The notes below the pieces were generated by a model that was not told where the DNA came from, did no database searches, and saw only the letters and a program-made list of their open reading frames with translations. From positions 1-64,000 of the forward strand of contig CBDHYJ010000016.1 of the NCBI GenBank assembly GCA_965275905.1: 64,000 nt of DNA, read 5' to 3'. This stretch comes from CBDAQD01 sp965275905. GTDB taxonomy: Bacteria; Pseudomonadota; Alphaproteobacteria; Rhizobiales; JAJFHC01. The translations under genes were made by a program, and so were the position numbers. Positions 18,260 to 26,394 of this stretch are shown here, one piece after another (position 1 is the stretch's first letter; each line of letters begins with the position of its first letter).

Positions 18260-19393
18260 TCACGCGACGGCGGACAGGGGGTCGATGAAGACCTCTGCGC
18301 CGGTCAGTCCCACTGCATTGCGCACCGCCCGGAAGCTCTGGGTGTAGTCATCCCTGGAGATCCGGTGAGTGACGGTGTTGATGTAATAGAGGCCGCTGTT
18401 CTGGCGTCCGGCGCCGCGTACGAGGACCGGCAGGCCGACCAGGAGAGGCCGGGCATATTTGATGCCGTCAACCTCGCCATTGGCCTGCACCGCGCGGCTC
18501 GACGACGTCGCGCAGGCAAGCGCCCTCGTTTGTGCCTCGGCGGGGCTCGCGGCATCCGTGCCAGCGGGCCGCTCGATGGGCGGCGGAATGATGCGCAGGA
18601 GGGCCGGTTCGAGCCCCATGGGCGGTTCCGTGGATGCCAGCCCCAGAGAGGGAATCGGCGCTCTCGTCCTCGGGTCCACGGTCGTCGTCACGATGCTCGT
18701 CGGCTTGAGCATGTCGTTTGAAACGGAAAAGCTTGTCAGGTTGGTCTGGCGGCCGAAGTCGATCGAAAGCACGCCTTGCGGCGGAACTGTCGTGAAGGGC
18801 GGATGGAAGTGGCCGACGTCGGTGCCGATCACGGGGGCGGGCTGCACGAACACCTCGTAACCGTTGCGCTGGGCAAGCTGGAACAGGTACGCCGCATCGT
18901 TCTTGCGCTGGGTGGTCGTGGTGTCGAGCTGGGTCCGTAACGGTGGCGTCGGTATGACCGCGGGCAGCATTCCGTATTTGCCGAAGATGGCCTGGGCGAC
19001 GACACTGTCCGGCGAGTTGGGCCAGGTAAATGGTTGCTGGATGTGCGTCATCGTGGTGCCGAGCGCATCCATGCCCACGACTTCCAGTGTCGACGCGCCG
19101 GGCGTGTTCGACGCCTGCAGGCTGGAATCCTTGATGTATCCGTTGATCAGAGTCTGCGGGACGGGCAACCCTGCCGCGATCCTGATCGTGACGGGAACGA
19201 GCGGGCGGAAAATGTCGATGGCCATGGCATCGAAATCGCCGAAGCTGTTGCGGCTGAGCTCGAAATGCAGGCGGAACATGGCCGCGCGGCCAACAGACGC
19301 CTCGACTTCTATTTCCCGCAGGGCGTTCATGAACGGAACGGTCAGCGGCGCAAAACCGACCTGGACGGTGAAGAATGCCGGGGTGATGGCCAC
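18260..19393 (-). CDS. baseplate hub protein (gpD / gp27-like)
   Basis: This 377-residue protein corresponds to the VgrG N-terminal half (gp27/gpD). It has the typical strand-rich start (ITPAFFTVQVGFAPLT), the SVVAQAIFGKYGMLPAVIP segment and NDAAYLFQLAQRNGYEVFV, a hallmark of hub proteins. It forms the trimeric hub joining spike to tube. The order tube-initiator, gpX-like, hub, spike is the usual eCIS arrangement. Intergenic distances on both sides are below 10 bases. Confidence 0.9.
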   Translation of the reverse strand: MAITPAFFTVQVGFAPLTVPFMNALREIEVEASVGRAAMFRLHFELSRNSFGDFDAMAIDIFRPLVPVTIRIAAGLPVPQTLINGYIKDSSLQASNTPGASTLEVVGMDALGTTMTHIQQPFTWPNSPDSVVAQAIFGKYGMLPAVIPTPPLRTQLDTTTTQRKNDAAYLFQLAQRNGYEVFVQPAPVIGTDVGHFHPPFTTVPPQGVLSIDFGRQTNLTSFSVSNDMLKPTSIVTTTVDPRTRAPIPSLGLASTEPPMGLEPALLRIIPPPIERPAGTDAASPAEAQTRALACATSSSRAVQANGEVDGIKYARPLLVGLPVLVRGAGRQNSGLYYINTVTHRISRDDYTQSFRAVRNAVGLTGAEVFIDPLSAVA

Positions 19394-19396
19394 GAC

Positions 19397-19681
19397 CTAT
19401 CCTCCCTCAGGCCCGGGAATCGCGATGGTCCGGCCGGGCTTCGCCGTCAGTTCAGCCGGGCGGCGCTGCTTGTTGACGTCGCACAGCCACCAGAACACTT
19501 CCGGGTCGCCGAGCGTCTTGTAGGCGGCAAGGTCCGGACGGTCGCCTTCGATCACGCGGTAGGAAAGCTGGCCCTGCACGTCCGGAACGATGCGCATGCG
19601 CTTGTAACGGATTGTCCTGCCGTTGCGGTCCGTCAGTTCCGCGTCGGGTACGTTTTCGTAGCGACTTCCACGAAAGAACAT
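19397..19681 (-). CDS. gpX / gp53-like baseplate protein
   Basis: The 94-residue protein has a LysM-like or gp53-like pattern: YRVIEGDRPDLAAYKTLGDP followed by EVFWWLCDVN and a C-terminal RTIAIPGPE. Small proteins of this type sit between tube-initiator and hub genes in eCIS and in P2-like phages (gpX), where they help attach hub to tube. In Afp/PVC systems a LysM domain is fused to the tube-initiator protein; here it is a separate gene, 17 bases after it. Confidence 0.75.
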   Translation of the reverse strand: MFFRGSRYENVPDAELTDRNGRTIRYKRMRIVPDVQGQLSYRVIEGDRPDLAAYKTLGDPEVFWWLCDVNKQRRPAELTAKPGRTIAIPGPEGG

Positions 19682-19698
19682 GTCTGCCTCCCGCCAGG

Positions 19699-20352
19699 TC
19701 AGATCGGTTTGATGGCCTGAATGCCGGTCGTGTCGGAAAAGGTGTTGAGCGCCGCCATCACCTCTTTCTGGGTGAAGGACGCGAGATACACCCAGTACCC
19801 CGGATTGGTGACGTCCAGATCCCGATAGGTCTGGACCTTCAGCGAAAGATCAGCCTTAGCCCTGATCGGATTGAGTTTCTGGTCGAATGCTTCCTCGGCG
19901 ATTGAAAGGCTCTCGACCTGCACCGGCAGGACGCGGCGTGCGCCCCATACCAGGAAGGCGAGCGGGGCCTGCTCGCCCAGGATAAACGCGCTGCCGGCAA
20001 GCGCGAGAGCCTCGTTGGCAACCACCATGGGATAGGACGGGTAAACGAGCTGTTCGAGTGCGGCGATCACGGGGTGAAGGCCGTTCTGCACCGTTACGAC
20101 ATTGTCCGACGGCCGCTCAAGCTGATCCGCGGCGTCGATCTCGACGGAGAATGAAAGTGTTTCCTGAGGCGGGCCGTTCAGGCGGTTGGCATCGCCGCGA
20201 CCGCCGCCGCTGGACGAGCCGGCCTGGATAGAACGGGATACTTCATCGGGATTGTACTGAAAGACGATAATCGTCGGCAGAAGTTCAGGAAACTGGTAGG
20301 CGACTATGCCGCCTTTCAGAACACGCGGACTGCGTGGTGAGCCTTCTGCCAT
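19699..20352 (-). CDS. CIS tube-initiator protein (Afp7/Pvc7 N-terminal type)
   Basis: A 217-residue protein with the family signature near residue 33 (FQYNPDEVSRSI) and a C-terminal stretch ALEQLVYPSYPMVVANEALA, then LPVQVESLSIAEEAFDQKLN and RAKADLSLKVQTYRDL. In Afp-like particles this protein joins the hub to the first ring of the inner tube. It is the first gene after a 159-base gap in an otherwise tightly packed operon, with a GGAGGG site 4 bases before its ATG. It may therefore begin a separate transcript for the baseplate genes. Confidence 0.85.
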   Translation of the reverse strand: MAEGSPRSPRVLKGGIVAYQFPELLPTIIVFQYNPDEVSRSIQAGSSSGGGRGDANRLNGPPQETLSFSVEIDAADQLERPSDNVVTVQNGLHPVIAALEQLVYPSYPMVVANEALALAGSAFILGEQAPLAFLVWGARRVLPVQVESLSIAEEAFDQKLNPIRAKADLSLKVQTYRDLDVTNPGYWVYLASFTQKEVMAALNTFSDTTGIQAIKPI

Positions 20353-20511
20353 TGCACCCTCCCCGGACCCCAGCCCCGGGAGTAACTTGCCGTAACGTTA
20401 GCAGAATAAAGGCGGGTTGAATACCATCGCAGAAGAAAAATTTGTCCGTAAGCCGATGATTATCATCTTGATATTGGGAGTAAAAAGGCCCGGATCGGCA
20501 TGGGAATTCAA
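20353..20511 (-). promoter_or_regulatory. AT-rich gap inside the eCIS locus, possible internal promoter
   Basis: This is the longest gap within the locus and is visibly AT-richer (20400-20500) than the flanking coding DNA. It separates the payload-type DUF4157 genes from the baseplate genes. It could hold a promoter, a terminator or both. A run of five T on the minus strand at about 20487-20491 follows only a weak hairpin, so I do not call a terminator. Confidence 0.35.
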
Positions 20512-22683
20512 CTATAACGCGAAGCGTCCACCGTTCTGGATCGTCATCTCCAATACGTTCATTGCGCTGAGCCCGGACTCGCCGAACATAGGTATCCTGC
20601 CCCTGAGGCCGGAATAGTAAAACGAGAGTTCGTGTGTCACTTCCTGACCGAGGATTTCGGCAGATTCGTATGCAGTCCGCTCGATCTGCAGAATGCCCGG
20701 ACTGGATCTCAGGCTAGCAAGGTTTCCAGCTCCTCTGGCGGCCTGTACGACTCCATCCTCCACCACCTCATGTGCCACGCCGGTTTCCCGGAAGAACCTG
20801 TCAAGGATGCGGAGCATTTCGCGACGTTGAGCCGGTCCGGTGAGCGACTGTGCCCTGGTGAGCTGGGTGAGTATGGGATACTCACGGATCAGCCCCTCGA
20901 TAAAGACCTGCATCTCCGCTCGGGTCATCGTGCGGGCCACGGTTCTGGCGGCCAGGCGGGCTTCGACCAGTGTTGCCAGTTCGCCCAGCCTTCCCATTTC
21001 TGCGGCGGGTAAACTTCCGGTCCGCACGTACCGATTCCAGAGTGCGATGAATTCGTCGCCCTGGCGGACGCCAAGTTCTCCCGCCGCTTCCACAATCGGC
21101 TGGGCGGCTCGCCGCGTCAGCAGGTTCCTCAACAGCGGCAGCCGGCGGAAGACGGTGCCGAATACGCCGAGTACCGCGCCGCCTGCGTACCAGAATATGA
21201 TCTCCTTGCCTGCAAAAGAGGCCATCATGATGGTGGTTTCGGTGAACGCTTCCTGGGTCTGGTTTCGCCAGTCCTCGAGGATCTGCCCGTAAAGCGCCCT
21301 GCGGTCGAGCACGAGGTCGGAATCCGGATCGCCGCCGGTAGTCGGTTCGGGCACTGTCTGCACGCTTTCCGTCGACCATGTCCGGCCGGTGCGGCGGACG
21401 ACGATTTCGCGACGCACCGGCTCGTCGCCCGGAAAGCCGAGCAGAAGCTCTATGGACGATGCGAAATCCCTGCTGAAGTCCGAGGGCGGTGTCTGAGCCT
21501 CTCTCAGCCGGCGCCGTCCTTCCGTGATGGAAACCCGTCGCCAGGACAGCAGTTCGGGCTCTGCGCCACTGCGCGTCCGGAAGATGGCCCTGAACTCCTC
21601 GCTGCCGTCGCTGAAGAAACTGAAGTAGGAGGCCATGAGCGCGGTGTGCCAGTTGAGCAATTCGGGCGTCAGACGGGAGCGCGGGTCGTCCGGCGATGTG
21701 TCCGCGCCACCTTCTTCGGATGTCGTGCTTGGTCCGGTCAGACCATTGATGCTGATGCCGGAAAGCGTGATCGACTGGCCATTGATATTGACCGTGCCGC
21801 GAAAACGATAACGCGATCCGTCCGTCAGCGAGAGTTCGCTCCCGAGGTCGCTTGCCAGTTGTTCGAACTGGTCGACGAGGCTGTTGGTTATGACATTGTG
21901 CGGGTTCGTGCTCGTGAAGACTCTCAGTGTGTCCGACACCCACTCCCTGATGGTCAGTCGCAGATCGGGTGCGAAGTTATGCGGTGCAAAGCCGCCGCCC
22001 CGGTAACGGAGGCGGCGGTTGAAGCGCATGATCTGTCTAAACCCGTCGAACTGCGGAACGCCGGGTGCCGTGCCTTGATCCTGCTGAACCACATGGGCGA
22101 GCTCGTGAGCGAGGAGGCGCCGGCCTTCCGGTGAGCGCGGCGCATACTCGCCGCCGGCGAAGCCGATGTTCCTGCCGAGCGTGAATGCCCGGGCGCCCAA
22201 TGCGTGCGATGCATCCCTCGCGTGGGCGTGAGTGTGAATCCTGACGTTCGAGAAGTCCCGGCCGAATCGCGGTTCGAAATAGGCGCGCGTGTCACGGCCG
22301 AGTGGCTGGCCCGTCAGGCCGACGGCAGTGGCGGCCCGCTGTGCGAGACTGCCTGCCGAGTCGTCGCTTGCAGCACCGGCCGCCTTGAGACGCACAAGGT
22401 CCTCCGGTTCTTCGTCCTCGTGCCGCTCTTCCTGTTTCTGAATCGTATCCTGCGGCTCCGGATTGCTGACGGCAGCCCCGTTCGTGCCGAGGCCGGATTC
22501 GGCCGCGGAGGTGAACAGAGCGGCCTGGTTCGAGACGACGGCGTCGGCAACCCTGTCGGCCTCGCGCTCAAGCGGGTCGTCGACCGGTCCGATCCGGGGC
22601 TTGGTCTGCAACGTGGTTCCTGCCGCAGGCGTTACCGCCGTTTTCGGACGCGGGGCAAACGTTCTGCTCTGCTGATTCCCCAT
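20512..22683 (-). CDS. DUF4157 (eCIS core domain) protein, large variant with unknown C-terminal region
   Basis: The protein has 723 residues. Residues about 25-50 hold the common leader (KPRIGPVDDPLEREADRVAD), followed by an acidic linker and the DUF4157 domain with FEPRFGRDFSNVRIHTHAHA and HELAHVVQQ at residue 193. The rest, about 500 residues, differs from its three neighbours: a beta-rich section, a hydrophobic segment near residue 495 (FWYAGGAVLGVFGTVF), then helices and a final segment with EILGQEVTHELSFYYSGLRG. The last motif has HE but no second His in the HExxH position, so I do not call it a zincin. It could be a toxin or a structural payload adapter. It is the last of four DUF4157 genes in a row. 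Confidence 0.85.
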   Translation of the reverse strand: MGNQQSRTFAPRPKTAVTPAAGTTLQTKPRIGPVDDPLEREADRVADAVVSNQAALFTSAAESGLGTNGAAVSNPEPQDTIQKQEERHEDEEPEDLVRLKAAGAASDDSAGSLAQRAATAVGLTGQPLGRDTRAYFEPRFGRDFSNVRIHTHAHARDASHALGARAFTLGRNIGFAGGEYAPRSPEGRRLLAHELAHVVQQDQGTAPGVPQFDGFRQIMRFNRRLRYRGGGFAPHNFAPDLRLTIREWVSDTLRVFTSTNPHNVITNSLVDQFEQLASDLGSELSLTDGSRYRFRGTVNINGQSITLSGISINGLTGPSTTSEEGGADTSPDDPRSRLTPELLNWHTALMASYFSFFSDGSEEFRAIFRTRSGAEPELLSWRRVSITEGRRRLREAQTPPSDFSRDFASSIELLLGFPGDEPVRREIVVRRTGRTWSTESVQTVPEPTTGGDPDSDLVLDRRALYGQILEDWRNQTQEAFTETTIMMASFAGKEIIFWYAGGAVLGVFGTVFRRLPLLRNLLTRRAAQPIVEAAGELGVRQGDEFIALWNRYVRTGSLPAAEMGRLGELATLVEARLAARTVARTMTRAEMQVFIEGLIREYPILTQLTRAQSLTGPAQRREMLRILDRFFRETGVAHEVVEDGVVQAARGAGNLASLRSSPGILQIERTAYESAEILGQEVTHELSFYYSGLRGRIPMFGESGLSAMNVLEMTIQNGGRFAL

Positions 22684-22695
22684 CCCCGCTCCGGT

Positions 22696-24264
22696 CTAGA
22701 ACCGCAACTCGATCGAGCCCATCAGACCGTGAAGGGCCTCGGCGTCAGAGTTGAGCGGTTGCGCAAGCCGATATGCCGCACCGATGGAAAGCGGTAGTGC
22801 GAGTGAACGTTTGCTGATCGGGATCATGAACTCTGCCCTGGGGCCGATTTGCAGAACCCAGGATGGCGCCAGTCGTGTCGTTGCATTGTCCGCTCTTGGT
22901 TCCGACGGAACGCGAAAACGACCGGCGCCGAGTCCGGTTTCAAGTCTGAGCGAGAATCCGCCAAATCTTGGTCCACCGAAACCGCCGAGATTCATTTGGG
23001 CGCCCACCATTGCGCTGCCAAATTCGGTGGGTTCGCGAATTCGGGCGGAGATGCCGGTACCTGTGTCGGCTGCTTCGGAAGCCACACCGGTGAGATCCAG
23101 ATCCGCGCCAAGGGTCAGGCGCAGTCGGCCGGACACCCAGTCGCCGAGGAATCGACGATATGACATCATGACGATCGGGAGGTCGGATCCGAAACGGCCG
23201 CCGGCGGACAGGGACAATTCGTTCCGTTGAGGTCCCAGACAATAGATAGAAATCTGATCGGCATGCCAATGCGTGGCATCACCGGGAATCCCGCAATTGT
23301 GCCCGGCCTCGTGCATCAGCGTGCTGGCTAAAGCCTCCGCGCTCTCATTGAAACCCCTCTGGGTGTAGGCGATGTGGTCGCCTCCGACCCGGCCTTTGGC
23401 GAGTTCCGATACACCCTCGTCCGTAATCCGCCATATCTGTGCCTTCGCCCACACATTCGCCAGCGTGTCAGAAGAGCCGCCGGGACACTTCTTCGCGTAA
23501 TGATCGTGGCACGCCGCAAAGCCTTCGGGATCGTCGACGGTCCGGTCGACAATGCCCATTGCCGCGCGGACATGTTCGCGTTCGTCTTCGGGCACGACCG
23601 CCGTCTTCCTCTTGCTGAACTTGGGCGGTGTGCCGCTGCCCAGTACTGCGCGCCTGACGGTGTTTTCGGGCGCGTTTCGCTGCTGCACCACATGGGTCAG
23701 TTCGTGTGCCAGAAGGCGACGGCCATGGTCGGAACTTTCGTCGAACTGTCCGTCCGCAAAGGCAATGTCGCGGCCGAGCGTGTAGGCGCGGGCGCCAATG
23801 TCCCGGGATGCGGCCTGCGCGCGGCCATGGGTATGGATACGCACTGCGGAGAAATCCGTGTTGAAGCGGGGCTCGAAATAGGACCTTGCCGCCGGCGAGA
23901 GCGGGACACCGCCGGAACCGACCGCGGCTGCCGCTGACTGCGCCGCTCCGGCCGGCGATGCCGGCCTGCCCGCATCTACGGGCTTGGTCAGGATTTCCTC
24001 TTCTTGGTCCTCACGCTGTAGCCGCACTGTGTCGTGCTCTTCCGCCTCGCAGCCGGCGCATTTGCGCTGGATACCGGCCGCTTGCGGGACCGTGCCTGCC
24101 ATCAGCGCCTGATTGGAGACCACCGCATCGGCAACCCGGTCGGCCTCGCGCTCGAGCGGATCGTTGGCGGGGCCGATGCGCAGTTTGGGCTGCAAATCCG
24201 CTGTTTCGGTCTGCGACGCAAATTGCTGGCCATATGTCCTCGGCGCGAAACCCATATGCTTCAA
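22696..24264 (-). CDS. DUF4157 protein with second zincin motif and porin-like C-terminus
   Basis: In this 522-residue protein, the leader PKLRIGPANDPLEREADRV is followed by a linker with a CAGC pair and the DUF4157 domain with HELTHVVQQ at residue 187. A second metal-site motif, HEAGHNCGIPG at residue 318, is followed by DATHWHADQ, which could supply the third ligand; this resembles metzincin HExxHxxG sites but with Gly at the usual third-ligand position. The last 170 residues alternate short strands and glycine turns (GAQMNLGGFGGPRFGGFSLR) and end in IELRF, like the closing strand of outer-membrane barrels. It is a close paralogue of the upstream gene. Candidate eCIS cargo with peptidase activity. 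Confidence 0.87.
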   Translation of the reverse strand: MKHMGFAPRTYGQQFASQTETADLQPKLRIGPANDPLEREADRVADAVVSNQALMAGTVPQAAGIQRKCAGCEAEEHDTVRLQREDQEEEILTKPVDAGRPASPAGAAQSAAAAVGSGGVPLSPAARSYFEPRFNTDFSAVRIHTHGRAQAASRDIGARAYTLGRDIAFADGQFDESSDHGRRLLAHELTHVVQQRNAPENTVRRAVLGSGTPPKFSKRKTAVVPEDEREHVRAAMGIVDRTVDDPEGFAACHDHYAKKCPGGSSDTLANVWAKAQIWRITDEGVSELAKGRVGGDHIAYTQRGFNESAEALASTLMHEAGHNCGIPGDATHWHADQISIYCLGPQRNELSLSAGGRFGSDLPIVMMSYRRFLGDWVSGRLRLTLGADLDLTGVASEAADTGTGISARIREPTEFGSAMVGAQMNLGGFGGPRFGGFSLRLETGLGAGRFRVPSEPRADNATTRLAPSWVLQIGPRAEFMIPISKRSLALPLSIGAAYRLAQPLNSDAEALHGLMGSIELRF

Positions 24265-24272
24265 AGGCCCTC

Positions 24273-25850
24273 CTAAAACCGGAACTCTGCCGAACCCATG
24301 AATCCATGCAGCGCCTCTGCCTCGCTGTTTAGCGGCTGGACGAGGCGGTATGCCGCGCCGATGGATACGGGCACCACGCGGCCGGGAGCGCCAATCATCG
24401 GGATGGTGAACTCTGCTCTCGGCCCGACCTGCAACACCCAGGACGGGGCAATCATCGTTCCGCGTCCCTCATCATCTGCGGATGGCCTCAGGGAGAAGCG
24501 GCCGGCTCCGAACCCGGTCTCCACGCGCGCATTGAAGCCTCCGAACCGAGACCCTCCGAAGCCGCCCAGTCTGAACTGACCGCCGACCACGCCGCTGCCG
24601 AATTCAGCCGTTGGACGGCGCGATCCGGGTTTGTCTAAGACCTCGGACTCGGCCTCGAATGCCACTCCGAAAAGATCGACATCGGCGCCGGCGGTGAGGC
24701 GGATGCGGCCCGACGCCCAGTCGGCCAGGAACCTCCGGTACGAAACCAGCATGATGCCGGTTTCGGTGCCGAGGTTGGCTCCAAATGAAACGGTGAACTC
24801 GTTGGCCCCGCCACCCATGCAATACGCGGCGATGCGGTCGGCGTCGCGGTGATCATCGCCCCCGGTTATGCCGCAAAGATGACCGGACTCATGCAGAAGG
24901 GTCTGCGCAAGGGCGTCAACACCCTGGCCATAACCTGCGTCGGTGTAGGCGATGTCCGATCCGCCCGGGTAGGCTCTGGCGTAGGCATCCGGATCGCTGC
25001 TCGTAATGCGCCAGATCGCCGCCCGGCCCCAGACCGTTCGCAATGTGCCGTCATTTCCGTTGGGACATTGATCGGCGAAGTTGTCGTGACAGGCCGAAAA
25101 CCCTTCGGGGTCGTTGACGATTTCATCGACGCGCTGCATGGCGGCGTCGACGTGCTCCCGTTCCTCCGGCGGCACGGCGGCGAGTGTGAGGCTTGCAAAC
25201 GACGGCGGATTGATCTTGCCGTAGCGGGCACGGCGGATGACCGGCGAGGGCGCGCGGTTCTGCTGGACCACATGCGCCAGCTCGTGGGCGAGAAGGTGGC
25301 GGCCCTGGCGGGTCCGGGGCTCGAATTCGCCGGGAGCGAAGGCGATATCGCGGCCGAGCGTGTAGGCGCGGGCGCCGATGGTGCGGGAGGCTGCCTGGGC
25401 GCGGCCATGCGTATGAATGCGAACATCGGAGAAGTCGTGTCCGAACCGGGGCTCGAAATAGGACCTTGCCGCGGACGAGAGAGGCACACCTCCCGATCCG
25501 ACGGCGTCCCCCGCCGAAGTGGCTGCCGCCTCGGATCGTGCCGTCCCGGCGCTGCTTTCGGACTTGGTCAGGATTTCCTCGTCTTCTTCGTCCTCCCGCT
25601 GCAGCCGGATCGTGTCGTGCTCCTCGGCTTCGCATTCAGCGCATTTGCGCTGCAGCCCGCCCGAGGTCGCCGAAAGGGCACCAACGCGCGTCTGGTTTGA
25701 GACCACGGCATCGGCTGCCCTGTCGGCTTCCCGTTCCAGCAGGTCGTTGGCAGGGCCGATGCGCAAGCCGGTCGGGAGGCTGTGGGTCGCCGGCGCCGGC
25801 GACGCCTGCGCGGCGTGCGGGCCGTTCACAGCTGACCGTCGGGCGATCAC
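24273..25850 (-). CDS. DUF4157 protein with second zincin motif and porin-like C-terminus (paralogue)
   Basis: It is 525 residues if started at GTG 25850. I chose this start because GGAG lies seven bases before it and because it gives the same spacing to the shared leader (LRIGPANDLLEREADRA) as in the paralogues; an upstream frame to 26078 would overlap the preceding gene. The DUF4157 motif HELAHVVQQ is at residue 189 and the second motif HESGHLCGITG at residue 320, followed by DDHRDAD. The C-terminal region (GGQFRLGGFGGSRFGGFNAR, ending AEFRF) closely matches that of the downstream gene. The two arose by tandem duplication and have diverged through most of their length. Confidence 0.87.
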   Translation of the reverse strand: MIARRSAVNGPHAAQASPAPATHSLPTGLRIGPANDLLEREADRAADAVVSNQTRVGALSATSGGLQRKCAECEAEEHDTIRLQREDEEDEEILTKSESSAGTARSEAAATSAGDAVGSGGVPLSSAARSYFEPRFGHDFSDVRIHTHGRAQAASRTIGARAYTLGRDIAFAPGEFEPRTRQGRHLLAHELAHVVQQNRAPSPVIRRARYGKINPPSFASLTLAAVPPEEREHVDAAMQRVDEIVNDPEGFSACHDNFADQCPNGNDGTLRTVWGRAAIWRITSSDPDAYARAYPGGSDIAYTDAGYGQGVDALAQTLLHESGHLCGITGGDDHRDADRIAAYCMGGGANEFTVSFGANLGTETGIMLVSYRRFLADWASGRIRLTAGADVDLFGVAFEAESEVLDKPGSRRPTAEFGSGVVGGQFRLGGFGGSRFGGFNARVETGFGAGRFSLRPSADDEGRGTMIAPSWVLQVGPRAEFTIPMIGAPGRVVPVSIGAAYRLVQPLNSEAEALHGFMGSAEFRF

Positions 25851-25899
25851 CTTCCAACTCCGTGTGCGGTCATCTCCGGTTCGTTTGGTTGCAGGTCGG

Positions 25900-26394
25900 T
25901 CATCCGTCGTGAGGGACCTCCAGGTCTGCAGGCCGGCTGGCGGTCCTGTGCTGCCACGCCAGGACATCCTGCTCGACGTCGCCGTCGTCGCTTGTGGAAG
26001 GTTGCGGACTGAACCCAAAGCCAAGCTCGAGGGCGACGCGATAGTGACCGGCCGGAGGCCACACGCTGCACTCTTCATTCCAGATCGTGCTCAGGCGTAC
26101 CGGCCAGTTGAGATCCAGTCTGCGGTCGCGGCCGGTCTGTGGTGCCAGAGGAGTCACCTCGGGCAAGAAGTAACCGAAGGGTTCGACATCGTCTCTCATG
26201 CGTCCCCGCGCGAACGAGATCGTGATGCCGTCTTTGTCCTGGTGCCAAACAAACCACGGATCGTCAACGATCCAGATCTCCCGGTTCCCGGTGTTGCGCA
26301 CGCGATAGTCGATCCCCGATGTTCGCTGAGCAAACGATGTGGTGACGTCGGTGATATCGATCTCCAATGGCGCATCCGCGTCAGTTGCGGTCAT
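25900..26394 (-). CDS. small beta-rich protein, possible BsuPI-like proteinase inhibitor
   Basis: This 164-residue protein lies between two DUF4157 genes; its ATG overlaps the stop of the upstream one (ATGA). It reads as a single beta-sandwich: RVRNTGNREIWIVDDPWFVW, then DKDGITISFA, a middle section with a pair of prolines, LDLNWPVRLSTIW and WPPAGHYRVALELGFGF. The order of strands and the N-T-G, D-x-x-G and G-H-Y-R-V features recall BsuPI-type intracellular proteinase inhibitors. That would make sense beside zincin-like proteins as a self-protection factor, but the match is by eye only. There is no signal peptide, so it would stay in the cytoplasm. Confidence 0.7.
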   Translation of the reverse strand: MTATDADAPLEIDITDVTTSFAQRTSGIDYRVRNTGNREIWIVDDPWFVWHQDKDGITISFARGRMRDDVEPFGYFLPEVTPLAPQTGRDRRLDLNWPVRLSTIWNEECSVWPPAGHYRVALELGFGFSPQPSTSDDGDVEQDVLAWQHRTASRPADLEVPHDG

